Assembly: GCF_010667575.1 (NCBI RefSeq)
Contig: NZ_JAABNT010000005.1
Location: forward strand, 62,001-126,000
Direction of reading: 5' to 3'
DNA from: Sulfitobacter sediminilitoris
Lineage (GTDB): Bacteria; Pseudomonadota; Alphaproteobacteria; Rhodobacterales; Rhodobacteraceae
DNA length: 64,000 bases
The notes below the pieces were generated by a model, which made no database searches, was not told where the DNA came from, and worked only from the letters and a program-made list of their open reading frames with translations. This document shows, piece by piece, positions 27,263 through 36,161 of the stretch; the stretch's first letter is position 1; every line of letters starts with the position of its first letter. The translations under genes were made by a program, and so were the position numbers.

Positions 27263-27287
27263 GTGAAATTCAGGGATAGAATTTCAC
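27263..27287. promoter_or_regulatory. Operator-like dyad 2 upstream of the XRE-cupin gene
   Basis: Perfect 9-bp arms GTGAAATTC (27263-27271) and GAATTTCAC (27279-27287) around a 7-bp spacer, ending 9 bp before the ATG. It probably overlaps the promoter or ribosome site and suits autorepression by the XRE protein encoded just after it. Confidence 0.6.
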
Positions 27288-27296
27288 GGACCTGCC

Positions 27297-27869
27297 ATGC
27301 AGCACAGCAGACCAGATGGACCAACCACGCTTGGCGCGGATCTGCGGGCGCTGCGCAAAAGCAGGGGCCTCACGCTGATCGACATGGCGGATACGCTTGG
27401 TAGGTCCGTTGGCTGGCTCAGTCAGGTCGAACGGGACATTTCCGAACCATCCATCACCGACCTGCGCCATATTGCGGCGGCGCTTGATGTGTCGATCTCA
27501 ATGTTGTTCCGGCACGCAGCAGCCCCCGCGCATGAGGCAGGTCACGTCGTGCGCCGCGACGCGCGCCGAACCATTGGCTCACATATGGCCGGTCTGGTCG
27601 AGGAACTGCTCTCGCCGGACCTGACGGATGATTTCGAGATGGTGCATTCCACCTTTCAACCGCGCAGCCGCATCAAGGAGGCGGTGACACGCCCGACTCA
27701 GGAGGTGGGCTATGTCCTGTCTGGAAAACTGGAAATTGAAATCGCAGGGCTGACCCACCTGATCAATCCCGGTGACAGCTTCCGTATCCGAGGAGAACCT
27801 TTTCGTTGGTCCAACCCCTTTGATGGACCCGCCGTGGCCATCTGGGTCATCGCCCCGCCGGTGTACTAA
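27297..27869 (+). CDS. XRE-family regulator with C-terminal cupin domain
   Basis: A 190-residue transcription factor. The helix-turn-helix lies at about residues 12-66 (LRALRKSRGLTLIDMADTLGRSVGWLSQVER), and the C-terminal half is a small cupin (about 110-185, VGYVLSGKLEIEIAG and NPGDSFRIRGE) that probably binds a small effector. Regulators of this class often control amino-acid, polyamine or N-methyl compound catabolism next to them. It is first of a rightward series (LysE, GFA, two flavoenzymes, methyltransferase), with a 3-bp gap to lysE, and two dyads precede it. Confidence 0.9.
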   Translation: MQHSRPDGPTTLGADLRALRKSRGLTLIDMADTLGRSVGWLSQVERDISEPSITDLRHIAAALDVSISMLFRHAAAPAHEAGHVVRRDARRTIGSHMAGLVEELLSPDLTDDFEMVHSTFQPRSRIKEAVTRPTQEVGYVLSGKLEIEIAGLTHLINPGDSFRIRGEPFRWSNPFDGPAVAIWVIAPPVY

Positions 27870-27872
27870 GCC

Positions 27873-28493
27873 ATGAGCTTTGACGCCTGGCTGATATTCG
27901 CGCTGTTCTGGGTGGTTTTCGTCACCACGCCGGGGCCCAATGCAGTCAATTGCATCACCAACGGCATGACGTTGGGTTTCCGCAAGTCTTTGATTGGCGT
28001 GCTGGCGATCCTGACGCAGGCCTCGTTGTTCCTGCTGCTTTCTGCCTTTGGTGTCACGGCGCTTATCGCTGCGTCTGAAACGGCGTTCACCATTGCCAAG
28101 TACATCGGGGCAGGGTTCCTGATCTATCTCGGCGTCCGCGGCTGGATCATGTCCAAGACACCGCCGGTGGTAAATGAACGGCCAGCCCGCAGCATCTATT
28201 TGCACGCATTCGCCATAGCGACGATCAATCCGAAAAGCGTCGCGGGATACCTTGCCGCCTTTTCGCAATTCGTGCAGCCCGACGTGCCGATCTGGCAGCA
28301 GATGGGCATTATCGTGCCAACAGCGCTCACCATCACTGCGTTGAGTTATTCTACTTTCACCGCTCTGGGGGCGGGGATTGGCCACGCGGCCCTTGGCGCG
28401 GTTTTCAACGTCTGGTTTCGGCGGGTCATGTCGATTTGTTTTATTGGTTACGGGATGCTCTTGGGCAGTGCCGCAACACCGGTGAGGGCCTGA
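27873..28493 (+). CDS. LysE/RhtB family amino-acid exporter
   Basis: A 206-residue inner-membrane protein with about six hydrophobic segments. The LysE-family blocks TPGPNAVNCITNGMTLGFRKS near residue 18, GAGFLIYLGVRGW near 80 and a FxNPK-like ATINPKSVAGYLAAF near 118 are clear. It should export amino acids or similar compounds. It sits 3 bp after the XRE-cupin gene and 1 bp before the GFA gene, so all three are co-transcribed; the exporter may remove excess product of the demethylation enzymes, which is inference. Confidence 0.9.
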   Translation: MSFDAWLIFALFWVVFVTTPGPNAVNCITNGMTLGFRKSLIGVLAILTQASLFLLLSAFGVTALIAASETAFTIAKYIGAGFLIYLGVRGWIMSKTPPVVNERPARSIYLHAFAIATINPKSVAGYLAAFSQFVQPDVPIWQQMGIIVPTALTITALSYSTFTALGAGIGHAALGAVFNVWFRRVMSICFIGYGMLLGSAATPVRA

Positions 28494-28494
28494 A

Positions 28495-28869
28495 ATGCTT
28501 GAGGGAAGCTGTAACTGCAAGGCCATCCGGTTCGACGTGAGGGGCAACTGGAAAGGGGCCTCAAACTGTCACTGTGGCCAGTGTCGCAAGCAGTCGGGCC
28601 ACGTCTGGGCGTCTGCATTCGCGCCGGTGACAGACATCCAAATCAGCGGCGACCCCCGCTGGTACCGCTCAAGCGACAGCGCCAAGCGGGGTTTCTGCCC
28701 CACCTTCGGCGCATTCCTTTTTTGGAAGCACGACGCCGAAGACACGATGAGCTTTGCGCTTGGCGCGCTTGATGGCCCAACGGGCCTGCATCTGGAAAAA
28801 CACATCTTTGTCGCTGACAAGGGCGACTATTACGACATTGCTGACGGCCTGCCGCAGCACGACCAATAA
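28495..28869 (+). CDS. GFA family (Gfa/CENP-V) protein with one altered zinc ligand
   Basis: A 124-residue GFA-domain protein. Zinc cysteines Cys6, Cys8 (GSCNCKA), Cys25, Cys27, Cys30 (CHCGQCR) and Cys68 are present. The usual last ligand of the FCPxCG motif is Phe71 (TTC for an expected TGC), reading FCPTFGAFLF. Family members include the proposed glutathione-dependent formaldehyde-activating enzyme, and the placement before dimethylglycine dehydrogenase-type genes, which can release formaldehyde, is suggestive. The lost ligand may weaken zinc binding or reflect a single-base error. Confidence 0.87.
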   Translation: MLEGSCNCKAIRFDVRGNWKGASNCHCGQCRKQSGHVWASAFAPVTDIQISGDPRWYRSSDSAKRGFCPTFGAFLFWKHDAEDTMSFALGALDGPTGLHLEKHIFVADKGDYYDIADGLPQHDQ

Positions 28870-28880
28870 CGGAGCATCCT

Positions 28881-31328
28881 ATGGCTGATTTCCCAACAAC
28901 GGCCCGCGTGGTCATCATCGGCGGCGGTGTAGTCGGCACCTCGACCCTCTATCATCTGGCCAAGGCGGGCTGGGCCGACTGCGTACTGCTGGAAAAGAAC
29001 GAACTCACCGCTGGCTCCACATGGCACGCGGCGGGTAACGTCCCCAACTTTGCAGGCTCCTGGGCTGTGATGAACATGCAGCGCTATGCAGCCGCGATGT
29101 ACCGCACGCTGGGCGAGGACGTGGATTACCCGATGAACTATCATGTCACCGGCTCCATCCGTCTGGGTCATTCCAAAGAGCGAATGCAGGAATTTGAGCG
29201 GGTCGCGTCGATGGGGGCGTATCAGGGGCTTGAGATGACGATCTGTACGCCTGATGAGCTGAAGGAAATGCACCCGTTCATGGAAACGCATGATCTGGCC
29301 GGTGGCCTTTGGGATCCGCTGGACGGCGATATCGACCCTGCGCAGCTGACGCAGGCCATGGCCAAGGGCGCGCGCGATCTGGGCGCGCGGATCGAACGGT
29401 TCTGCCCCGCGATTGGTATTGAACGGGATGGCGATGAATGGATCGTCAAGACACCCAAGGGTGACATCCGTTGCGAATATGTTGCGAACTGTGCCGGATA
29501 TTATGCGCAGCGCGTGGGCGAGATGTTCAAACCTTTCGGCGGGCGCACCGTTCCGATGGTCACCATGTCTCATCAGTATTTCCTGACGGAACCTATCCCG
29601 GAACTGGAAGCATGGACCAAGGAGAAGGGTCACAAGGTCCCGCTGCTGCGCGACGTCGATACCTCTTACTACCTTCGTCAGGACAAAAGTGGCCTGAACC
29701 TTGGCCCGTACGAGCGGAACTGCAAGGCACACTGGGTCACACCGGACGATCCAATGCCGGAGGATTTCAGCTTCCAACTGTATCCCGACGATCTGGAGCG
29801 GCTGGAATACTACATCGAGGACGCCATGGCGCGCGTGCCGATCCTTGGCACTGCTGGCGTGGGCCGCAACATCAACGGCCCCATTCCCTATGCGCCCGAT
29901 GGCCTGCCGATGGTTGGCCCCATGCCGGGTGTCAGAAATGCCTTCGAGGGGCATTGCTTTACTTTCGGCATCGCGCAGGGCGGTGGCGCGGGTAAGGTGC
30001 TGTCGGAATGGATCATGCACGGCGAGACCGAGATGGACATGTGGGCCGTCGATCCGCGTCGCTACACCGATTACACCGATCACGATCACTGCCTTGCCAA
30101 GGCGCTGGAAACCTACGGCCACGAATATGCCATGCATTTCCCGCACCACGCATGGCCCGCAGGACGTGACAAGAAACTGTCGCCGGTGCACGACCGCGTC
30201 ATCGCGGCAGGTGGCCAGATGGGTGCCTACAACGGCTGGGAACGCGCCAACTGGTTTGCGCAGGAGGGCGACGACACGTCCGAGGAATCGACCCAGACGT
30301 GGGACCGCAATGGCCCCTGGGCCAAGCGCGTGAAGGAAGAGGTCGAAGCCGTGCGTGACAGTGTGGGCGTGCTGGACCTGCCGGGCTTTTCCCGTTTCAA
30401 CCTCAGCGGTGAGGGTGCCGCTGAATGGCTCCGTGGCCGCATTGCCGGGGCCTTGCCAAAGGTGGGCCGCATGAACTTGGCCTATTTTCCTGACAGCCGG
30501 GGCCGCATCCTGACTGAGATGTCGCTGATGCGCCACGGGGAGGATCACTTCACTCTGATCACCGCTGCCACTGCGCAGTGGCATGATTACGAAATCCTGT
30601 CGCGCAATCTGCCCGATGGCCTGTCGCTGACCGACCACACGACGGAATATTCCACGCTGATTGTCACCGGGCCCAAGTCGCGCGACCTGTTCGAGGGGTT
30701 GGGCACCGAAGCTGACCTGAGCGCCTCATGGCTCTCTCTGCAGCCGGCCAAGGTCAGTGGCGTCGACTGCGCACTGGCGCGGGTATCCTTCGCGGGCGAA
30801 CTTGGCTGGGAAATCCATGCTGCCAATGCGAACATCCCAGCGCTTTACGATGCGGTTGTCGGTGCGGGGGCCAAGCCCTTCGGCATGTGGGCGCTGAACT
30901 CCATGCGGATGGAAAAAGGCTACCGGGCGTGGAAGGGCGACCTGTCCACGGACTACTCCCTGCTCGAAGCGGGCCTCGACCGGTTCGTCAAGTTGGACAA
31001 GCCACAGGATTTCCCCGGCAAGGCAGCACTTTTGGCGGAAACGCAGCAGGGCGTGAAAAAACGTTTTGTCACGCTCATTGTCGATGCCGGTGATCAGGAC
31101 GCGCCGTATATGTCGACCGTCTGGCACAATGGCGAGGTCGTGGGCGAAACCACCTCTGGCGATTGGGGCTACCGGGTGGACAAGTCTATCGCGCTTGGCA
31201 TGGTTCGGGCGGAACTGGCCGAACCCGGCACTGAGGTCGAGATCAATATCTTTGGCAAGATCTGCAAGGCTACCGTGCAACCGGATCAACCGCTTTGGGA
31301 TCCCGAAAACGCGCGGATCCGCGCATGA
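28881..31328 (+). CDS. Dimethylglycine dehydrogenase-type flavoenzyme, paralogue 1
   Basis: An 815-residue two-part enzyme. Residues about 8-370 are a DAO-type FAD domain (VVIIGGGVVGTSTLYHL) with STWHAAG, whose His49 matches the covalent FAD-linking His of dimethylglycine and sarcosine dehydrogenases. A central FAO_M segment leads to a GcvT-like folate-binding domain (about 440-810; SFAGELGWEIHA and MRMEKGYRAWKGDL). The family oxidatively removes an N-methyl group and passes the carbon to tetrahydrofolate. The exact substrate is inferred. It overlaps the homocysteine methyltransferase gene by 4 bases. Confidence 0.9.
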   Translation: MADFPTTARVVIIGGGVVGTSTLYHLAKAGWADCVLLEKNELTAGSTWHAAGNVPNFAGSWAVMNMQRYAAAMYRTLGEDVDYPMNYHVTGSIRLGHSKERMQEFERVASMGAYQGLEMTICTPDELKEMHPFMETHDLAGGLWDPLDGDIDPAQLTQAMAKGARDLGARIERFCPAIGIERDGDEWIVKTPKGDIRCEYVANCAGYYAQRVGEMFKPFGGRTVPMVTMSHQYFLTEPIPELEAWTKEKGHKVPLLRDVDTSYYLRQDKSGLNLGPYERNCKAHWVTPDDPMPEDFSFQLYPDDLERLEYYIEDAMARVPILGTAGVGRNINGPIPYAPDGLPMVGPMPGVRNAFEGHCFTFGIAQGGGAGKVLSEWIMHGETEMDMWAVDPRRYTDYTDHDHCLAKALETYGHEYAMHFPHHAWPAGRDKKLSPVHDRVIAAGGQMGAYNGWERANWFAQEGDDTSEESTQTWDRNGPWAKRVKEEVEAVRDSVGVLDLPGFSRFNLSGEGAAEWLRGRIAGALPKVGRMNLAYFPDSRGRILTEMSLMRHGEDHFTLITAATAQWHDYEILSRNLPDGLSLTDHTTEYSTLIVTGPKSRDLFEGLGTEADLSASWLSLQPAKVSGVDCALARVSFAGELGWEIHAANANIPALYDAVVGAGAKPFGMWALNSMRMEKGYRAWKGDLSTDYSLLEAGLDRFVKLDKPQDFPGKAALLAETQQGVKKRFVTLIVDAGDQDAPYMSTVWHNGEVVGETTSGDWGYRVDKSIALGMVRAELAEPGTEVEINIFGKICKATVQPDQPLWDPENARIRA

Positions 31329-32206
31329 CCGATATCACCCTTCTTGATGGCGGCATGGGGCAGGAACTGGTCCACCGGGCAGGCGACAAGCCGACGCCGC
31401 TCTGGTCCACACAGGTAATGATCGACCACCCCGGTCTGGTGGCTGATGTCCACCGGGATTTCACCGCAGCCGGGGCGACCGTTGCAACGACGAACACCTA
31501 CGCTGTCCATCACGACAGGCTGGCGGGCACACCGCTTGAGGACCGTTTTGCCGATCTGCTGACCATGGCGCTGGCTGAGGCACGTGTCAGCGGGGCCAAA
31601 CGCATCGCTGGGGCCATCGGTCCACTGGTCGCATCCTATCGGCCTGATCTGCACCCAGACGCAGACACCGCTGCGCCGATCTACGCGGAGATCGCGCAGA
31701 TGATTGGCCCGTCCTGCGATCTGATTATCTGCGAGACCGTGGCCTCGGTCACCCATGCAGAAGCGGTCCTGCGTGGCGCCTCCGCCTCAGGCAGGCCGGT
31801 CTGGCTGGCGCTGACGGTTCAGGACAGCGACGGCTCCAAGCTGCGCTCTGGCGAAGCTCTGGCCGACGCGCTGCCCTACGCCGAAGCGGGTGCGTCGGCG
31901 GTCCTGGTTAATTGCTCTGCCCCCGAAGCAATCCCGGCGGCCCTTGACGTCTTCAAAGCGGGCAAGCTGCCTTTCGGGGCCTACGCCAATGCGTTTGAGC
32001 AGATCACGGAAGACTTCCTGAAAGACAAACCCACCGTTGATGCCTTGCAAAAACGCCGTGACATGACCCCCGAAGCCTATGCCGATCACGCGATGGCATG
32101 GGTCGATCAGGGCGCCACCATCGTCGGGGGCTGCTGCGAGGTCAGCCCCGCCCATATTGCCGAAATCGCCCGTCGCCTGCGCGCGGCTGGTCATACCATT
32201 GTCTAG
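31325..32206 (+). CDS. Homocysteine S-methyltransferase family protein (BHMT-like)
   Basis: A 293-residue zinc barrel enzyme. The zinc cysteines are Cys197 in LVNCSAPE and Cys270/Cys271 in GGCCEVSPAHI, and LLDGGMGQEL opens the barrel. Such enzymes move a methyl group from betaine, S-methylmethionine or related donors to homocysteine to give methionine. Lying between two dimethylglycine dehydrogenase-type genes, and coupled (ATGA) to the first, it most simply acts as a betaine-homocysteine methyltransferase giving dimethylglycine. I choose the overlapping ATG at 31325 over the frame start at 31295. Confidence 0.88.
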   Translation: MTDITLLDGGMGQELVHRAGDKPTPLWSTQVMIDHPGLVADVHRDFTAAGATVATTNTYAVHHDRLAGTPLEDRFADLLTMALAEARVSGAKRIAGAIGPLVASYRPDLHPDADTAAPIYAEIAQMIGPSCDLIICETVASVTHAEAVLRGASASGRPVWLALTVQDSDGSKLRSGEALADALPYAEAGASAVLVNCSAPEAIPAALDVFKAGKLPFGAYANAFEQITEDFLKDKPTVDALQKRRDMTPEAYADHAMAWVDQGATIVGGCCEVSPAHIAEIARRLRAAGHTIV

Positions 32207-32242
32207 CGCGCCTTGGCGCGACATCTTCTAAAGGATCAAGAG

Positions 32243-34687
32243 ATGGCTGAAGTCCCTTCTCACGCCCGCGTCGTTATCATTGGCGGCGGCGTCATTGGCT
32301 GTTCCGTGGCCTACCACCTTACCAAACTCGGTTGGAAGGATGTGGTCTTGCTGGAACGTAAACAGCTGACCTCTGGCACCACTTGGCACGCCGCTGGCCT
32401 TATCGCGCAACTACGCGCGACGGCGAACATGACCAAGCTCGCGAAGTATTCACAGGAACTCTACGGCAATCTTGAAGAGGAAACCGGGGTCGCAACCGGG
32501 TTCAAACGGGTAGGTTCCATCACCGTTGCGCTGACCGAAGAGCGCCGGGAAGAGATCTACCGACAGGCTGCCATGGCCCGCGCTTTCGGGGTGGACGTCG
32601 AAGAAATCAGCCCACAGGAGGTGCTGGCGAAATACCCACATCTTAACATCGAGGGCGTCACCGGCGCGGTTTACCTCGACAAGGACGGGCAGGGCGATCC
32701 GGCCAACATCGCGCTGGCATTGGCCAAGGGCGCTCGTCAGCGCGGTGGCAAGGTCATTGAACGAACCAAGGCGACCGGTGTGACACGCGAGGGGCGTCGC
32801 ATCACCGGGGTGGACTGGGAACAGGGGTCCGAGACCGGCCACATCGCATGTGAGATGGTCGTGAACTGCGGTGGGATGTGGGGTCATGAGGTCGGCCGGA
32901 TGCTGGGTGTCAACGTACCGCTTCAAGCCTGCGAGCATTTCTACATCGTCTCTGAACCCATCGAAGGTCTCAGCCAACTCCCTGTTTTGCGCGTCCCGGA
33001 CGAATGCGCCTATTACAAGGAAGACGCGGGCAAGATGATGCTGGGCGCCTTTGAGCCGCACGCAAAGCCATGGGCGCTGAACGGCATTCCGGAAGACTTC
33101 GAATTCGATCAACTGCCAGAGGATTTCGACCATTTCGAGCCGATCCTTGAAAACGCCGTGAACCGGATGCCCATGCTGGGGGAGGCCGGTATCCACACCT
33201 TCTTTAACGGCCCTGAGTCCTTTACCCCTGATGACGCCTACCACCTTGGCCTGGCACCTGAGATGGACAATGTCTGGGTCGCCGCTGGCTTCAACTCTAT
33301 CGGCATCCAGTCAGCGGGTGGTGCGGGCATGGCGCTGGCACAATGGATGGAGGATGGGCAAAAACCTTTCGATCTGGGCGATGTGGACATTGCCCGCATG
33401 CAGCCCTTCCAAGGCAACAAGACCTATCTTGCGGAACGCTCCAAGGAAACGCTGGGCCTGCTTTATGCAGATCATTTCCCTTACCGCCAGAAAGCGACAG
33501 CGCGGGGTGTGCGTCGCACGCCGTTCCACCAGCACCTGCTGGATCGGGGCGCGGTCATGGGAGAACTGGCAGGCTGGGAGCGCGCCAACTGGTTTGCAGA
33601 TGACGGACAGAAGCCGGAGTACGCATACAGTTGGAAAAGGCAAAACTTTTTCGACAACGTCGCCGCCGAACACATGGCGGTGCGTGAAAATGTCGGCATG
33701 TACGACATGTCCTCCTTCGGCAAGATCCGCGTCGAAGGCAGGGATGCGACTGCGTTTCTCAACCATATCGGCGGCGGGCAATATGACGTGCCTGTTGGCA
33801 AGATCGTATACACCCAATTTCTGAATCCTCGTGGCGGGATCGAGGCGGATGTGACCGTCACCCGCGTGTCCGAAACAGCCTATCTGGTTGTCACCCCCGC
33901 CGCGACGCGGCTCGCGGATGAGACTTGGATGCGTCGCCATCAGGGCGATTTTAATGTGGTCATCACCGATGTGACCGCGGGTGAGGGCGTGCTTGCCGTC
34001 ATGGGCCCGCGCGCGCGGGAATTAATGCAAGCGGTGTCGCCCAATGATTTTTCAAATGCTGCGAATCCCTTTGGCACCGCGCAAGAGATCGAGATTGGCA
34101 TGGGTCTCGCTCGTGTACACAGGGTGACCTATGTCGGCGAACTGGGTTGGGAGATTTACATCAGCACCGATCAGGCGGGCCATGTGTTCGAAACATTGGC
34201 CGAGGCTGGACAGGACTTTGGCCTTAAGCTGTGTGGCATGCACATGATGGACACTTGTCGGATCGAAAAGGGCTTTCGACACTTTGGTCACGACATCACG
34301 CCTGAGGATCACGTGCTTGAAGCGGGGCTTGGCTTTGCCGTGAAAACCGACAAGATGGACTTCATCGGACGTGACGCGGTGTTGCGCAAGAAGGACGAAG
34401 GATTGTCCACTCGCATGGTCCAGTTCCGCCTGACCGACCCCGAACCGCTGCTGTATCATAATGAGCCAGTGCTGCGGGACGGTGAAATCGTCGGCTACCT
34501 GTCCTCTGGTGCATATGGTCACGCGCTGGGCGGTGCCATTGGAATGGGCTACGTGCCGTGCAAGGGGGAAAACGCAGCAGACCTGCTTGCCTCCGCGTAC
34601 GAGATTGATGTGGCGGGTACGAGGGTGCCGGCCAAGGCGTCAATCACGCCGATGTATGATCCCAAGGCCGAGCGGGCGAAAGTGTAA
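32243..34687 (+). CDS. Dimethylglycine/sarcosine dehydrogenase-type flavoenzyme, paralogue 2
   Basis: An 814-residue paralogue of the enzyme at 28881-31328, with the same layout: FAD Rossmann motif VVIIGGGVIGCSVAYHL, His49 in TTWHAAGL, FAO_M region, and a GcvT-type C-terminus (YVGELGWEIYIS, CRIEKGFRHFGHDI). The segment after the His (LIAQLRATANMTKLAKYSQELY) is closer to classical dimethylglycine/sarcosine dehydrogenases than paralogue 1 is, so the two probably act on different methylation states. It follows the methyltransferase gene by 36 bp with an AAGGATCAAG ribosome site. Confidence 0.9.
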   Translation: MAEVPSHARVVIIGGGVIGCSVAYHLTKLGWKDVVLLERKQLTSGTTWHAAGLIAQLRATANMTKLAKYSQELYGNLEEETGVATGFKRVGSITVALTEERREEIYRQAAMARAFGVDVEEISPQEVLAKYPHLNIEGVTGAVYLDKDGQGDPANIALALAKGARQRGGKVIERTKATGVTREGRRITGVDWEQGSETGHIACEMVVNCGGMWGHEVGRMLGVNVPLQACEHFYIVSEPIEGLSQLPVLRVPDECAYYKEDAGKMMLGAFEPHAKPWALNGIPEDFEFDQLPEDFDHFEPILENAVNRMPMLGEAGIHTFFNGPESFTPDDAYHLGLAPEMDNVWVAAGFNSIGIQSAGGAGMALAQWMEDGQKPFDLGDVDIARMQPFQGNKTYLAERSKETLGLLYADHFPYRQKATARGVRRTPFHQHLLDRGAVMGELAGWERANWFADDGQKPEYAYSWKRQNFFDNVAAEHMAVRENVGMYDMSSFGKIRVEGRDATAFLNHIGGGQYDVPVGKIVYTQFLNPRGGIEADVTVTRVSETAYLVVTPAATRLADETWMRRHQGDFNVVITDVTAGEGVLAVMGPRARELMQAVSPNDFSNAANPFGTAQEIEIGMGLARVHRVTYVGELGWEIYISTDQAGHVFETLAEAGQDFGLKLCGMHMMDTCRIEKGFRHFGHDITPEDHVLEAGLGFAVKTDKMDFIGRDAVLRKKDEGLSTRMVQFRLTDPEPLLYHNEPVLRDGEIVGYLSSGAYGHALGGAIGMGYVPCKGENAADLLASAYEIDVAGTRVPAKASITPMYDPKAERAKV

Positions 34688-34754
34688 CGGGTACAAAGTA
34701 AGTCTTTTCAGGGGGCTGTAGTTTGCCATACCCCTAGGGCGAACGGAGAACCCC

Positions 34755-35678
34755 ATGCGCAGCCCCGATACCAGGACATCCCCAAAAACCAACGAAGACA
34801 CCCTTCAGGGCTTGTTCTTTGCGTTGATGGCCTACGGGCTGTGGGGCTTCCTGCCGATCTATATGAAGATCATGTCTCATATCCCGGTGGTCGAAGTTCT
34901 GGTGCATCGGGTCCTGTGGTCTGTACCCATTGCGGCTGCGGTGCTGATCGTGTTGCGCCGCACGTCGGCCCTGAACGAAGCGCTGCGCAATCCGCGGATG
35001 TTGGTCATGGGCTGTGTCACGGCGGTGCTGATCTCGGTCAACTGGGGTGTGTACATCTGGGCGATCGTGACCGGACAAGCGCTGGACGCCGCGCTGGGCT
35101 ATTACATCAACCCTCTGTTCAGTATTTTTCTGGCCGCCGTGATCCTTGGTGAACGTCTGACGCGGGCGCAACTGGTCGCTATCGCGCTGGCAGCAACTGC
35201 GGTTGTGGTGCTGACTGTCGAGGCGGGGCGCATTCCTTGGGTGTCGCTTGTATTGACTGTGTCATGGGGGTTTTACGCGCTCGCCAAAAAGAGCCTGCCG
35301 ATTGGGCCAAATCAGGGCTTCCTGCTTGAGGTGCTGATCCTGTCTGTCCCGGCCTTAGGCTATCTGGCCTATCTCACGGCTGCCGGAGAGTCGCATTTCT
35401 CACTCAGCTTTGACCGCGATACATGGCTGCTGATGGGGTGTGGTGTGGTGACTGCGGTACCGCTGATGTTCTATGCCAACGGGGCCAAGCTGCTGCGGCT
35501 GTCGACGATCGGCATTCTGCAATACATCGCACCAACATTGATCTTTCTGGTCGCGGTCTTTGTCTTTGGCGAAACCTTCGGTCGGGCGCGGATGATCGCC
35601 TTCCCGATGATCTGGGCTGCATTGGTGGTCTACTCTTGGTCAATGCTGCGGCAGATACGCAGTGCGCGTGTGGCTTAA
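34755..35678 (+). CDS. rarD: EamA-family transporter RarD
   Basis: A 307-residue membrane protein with about ten hydrophobic segments in two EamA halves. The N-terminal GLFFALMAYGLWGFLPIYMK, then VEVLVHRVLWSVPIA, and GYYINPLFSIFLAAVILGERLT match RarD. The natural substrate is unknown (chloramphenicol sensitivity is only a name). It follows the demethylation cluster by 67 bp on the same strand and may belong to it. It overlaps the convergent NTF2-like gene by 4 bases. Confidence 0.9.
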   Translation: MRSPDTRTSPKTNEDTLQGLFFALMAYGLWGFLPIYMKIMSHIPVVEVLVHRVLWSVPIAAAVLIVLRRTSALNEALRNPRMLVMGCVTAVLISVNWGVYIWAIVTGQALDAALGYYINPLFSIFLAAVILGERLTRAQLVAIALAATAVVVLTVEAGRIPWVSLVLTVSWGFYALAKKSLPIGPNQGFLLEVLILSVPALGYLAYLTAAGESHFSLSFDRDTWLLMGCGVVTAVPLMFYANGAKLLRLSTIGILQYIAPTLIFLVAVFVFGETFGRARMIAFPMIWAALVVYSWSMLRQIRSARVA

Positions 35679-36085
35679 GACAACGCCTCGCGGAATTTGA
35701 GAAAGCGGGGGTCCGTCGCCACACGCTTGTTCATCGCTTCGCGCAGCGCTCCGATGGTCTTGTGCGGGCGCATCACCACCTCGAAATCCTGCATGAGGCC
35801 CTCTTCGTTCAGGGTGATCAGATCGACACCGACACAGTCCAGGCCTTCTATGGTGCATTGAAACTCCAATGCCCAGTCCTGGCCCTCTCCCATGACCCGG
35901 CGATAGACAAAGTTCTCAAACACCTCGTTCACGTGACCCAGAACGGCTGACACCGCGTCGCGCCCGTTCCAAGTTGCCCAATAGGTCGGCGGCTTGAAAC
36001 GCACGTCTTCTGCCATCAGCGCTGGCACGCCATCGTGGTCTTTTGCAAGGACAAGGTCGTGGAACTTCTGGATTGTCGGGTGCAT
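35675..36085 (-). CDS. NTF2-like / SnoaL-like protein
   Basis: A 136-residue single-domain protein of the nuclear transport factor 2 fold: an N-terminal helix HPTIQKFHDLVLAKDHDGVPALMAED, then VRFKPPTYWATWNGRDAV and a curved sheet with GVDLITLNEEGLMQDFEVVMRPHKT. Such small proteins serve as isomerases, polyketide cyclases or binding proteins, so function cannot be assigned. It lies convergent to rarD and divergent from the pseudouridine synthase gene. Confidence 0.82.
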   Translation of the reverse strand: MHPTIQKFHDLVLAKDHDGVPALMAEDVRFKPPTYWATWNGRDAVSAVLGHVNEVFENFVYRRVMGEGQDWALEFQCTIEGLDCVGVDLITLNEEGLMQDFEVVMRPHKTIGALREAMNKRVATDPRFLKFREALS

Positions 36086-36161
36086 GTGGGCCTCCTCTGT
36101 AAGGCCAAGACTGGCACGGGATGGGTTGAAAACCTATCCGCGATCTGTGACGAGGGCGGCA

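Noticed and set aside
28830-30638. A 602-residue open frame on the minus strand
   Set aside because: It is antisense to the dimethylglycine dehydrogenase-type gene, which has clear domains; long antisense frames are common in GC-rich DNA.
35994-36161. Upstream extension of the RluA-type gene
   Set aside because: It overlaps the NTF2-like gene on the other strand and adds nothing conserved.
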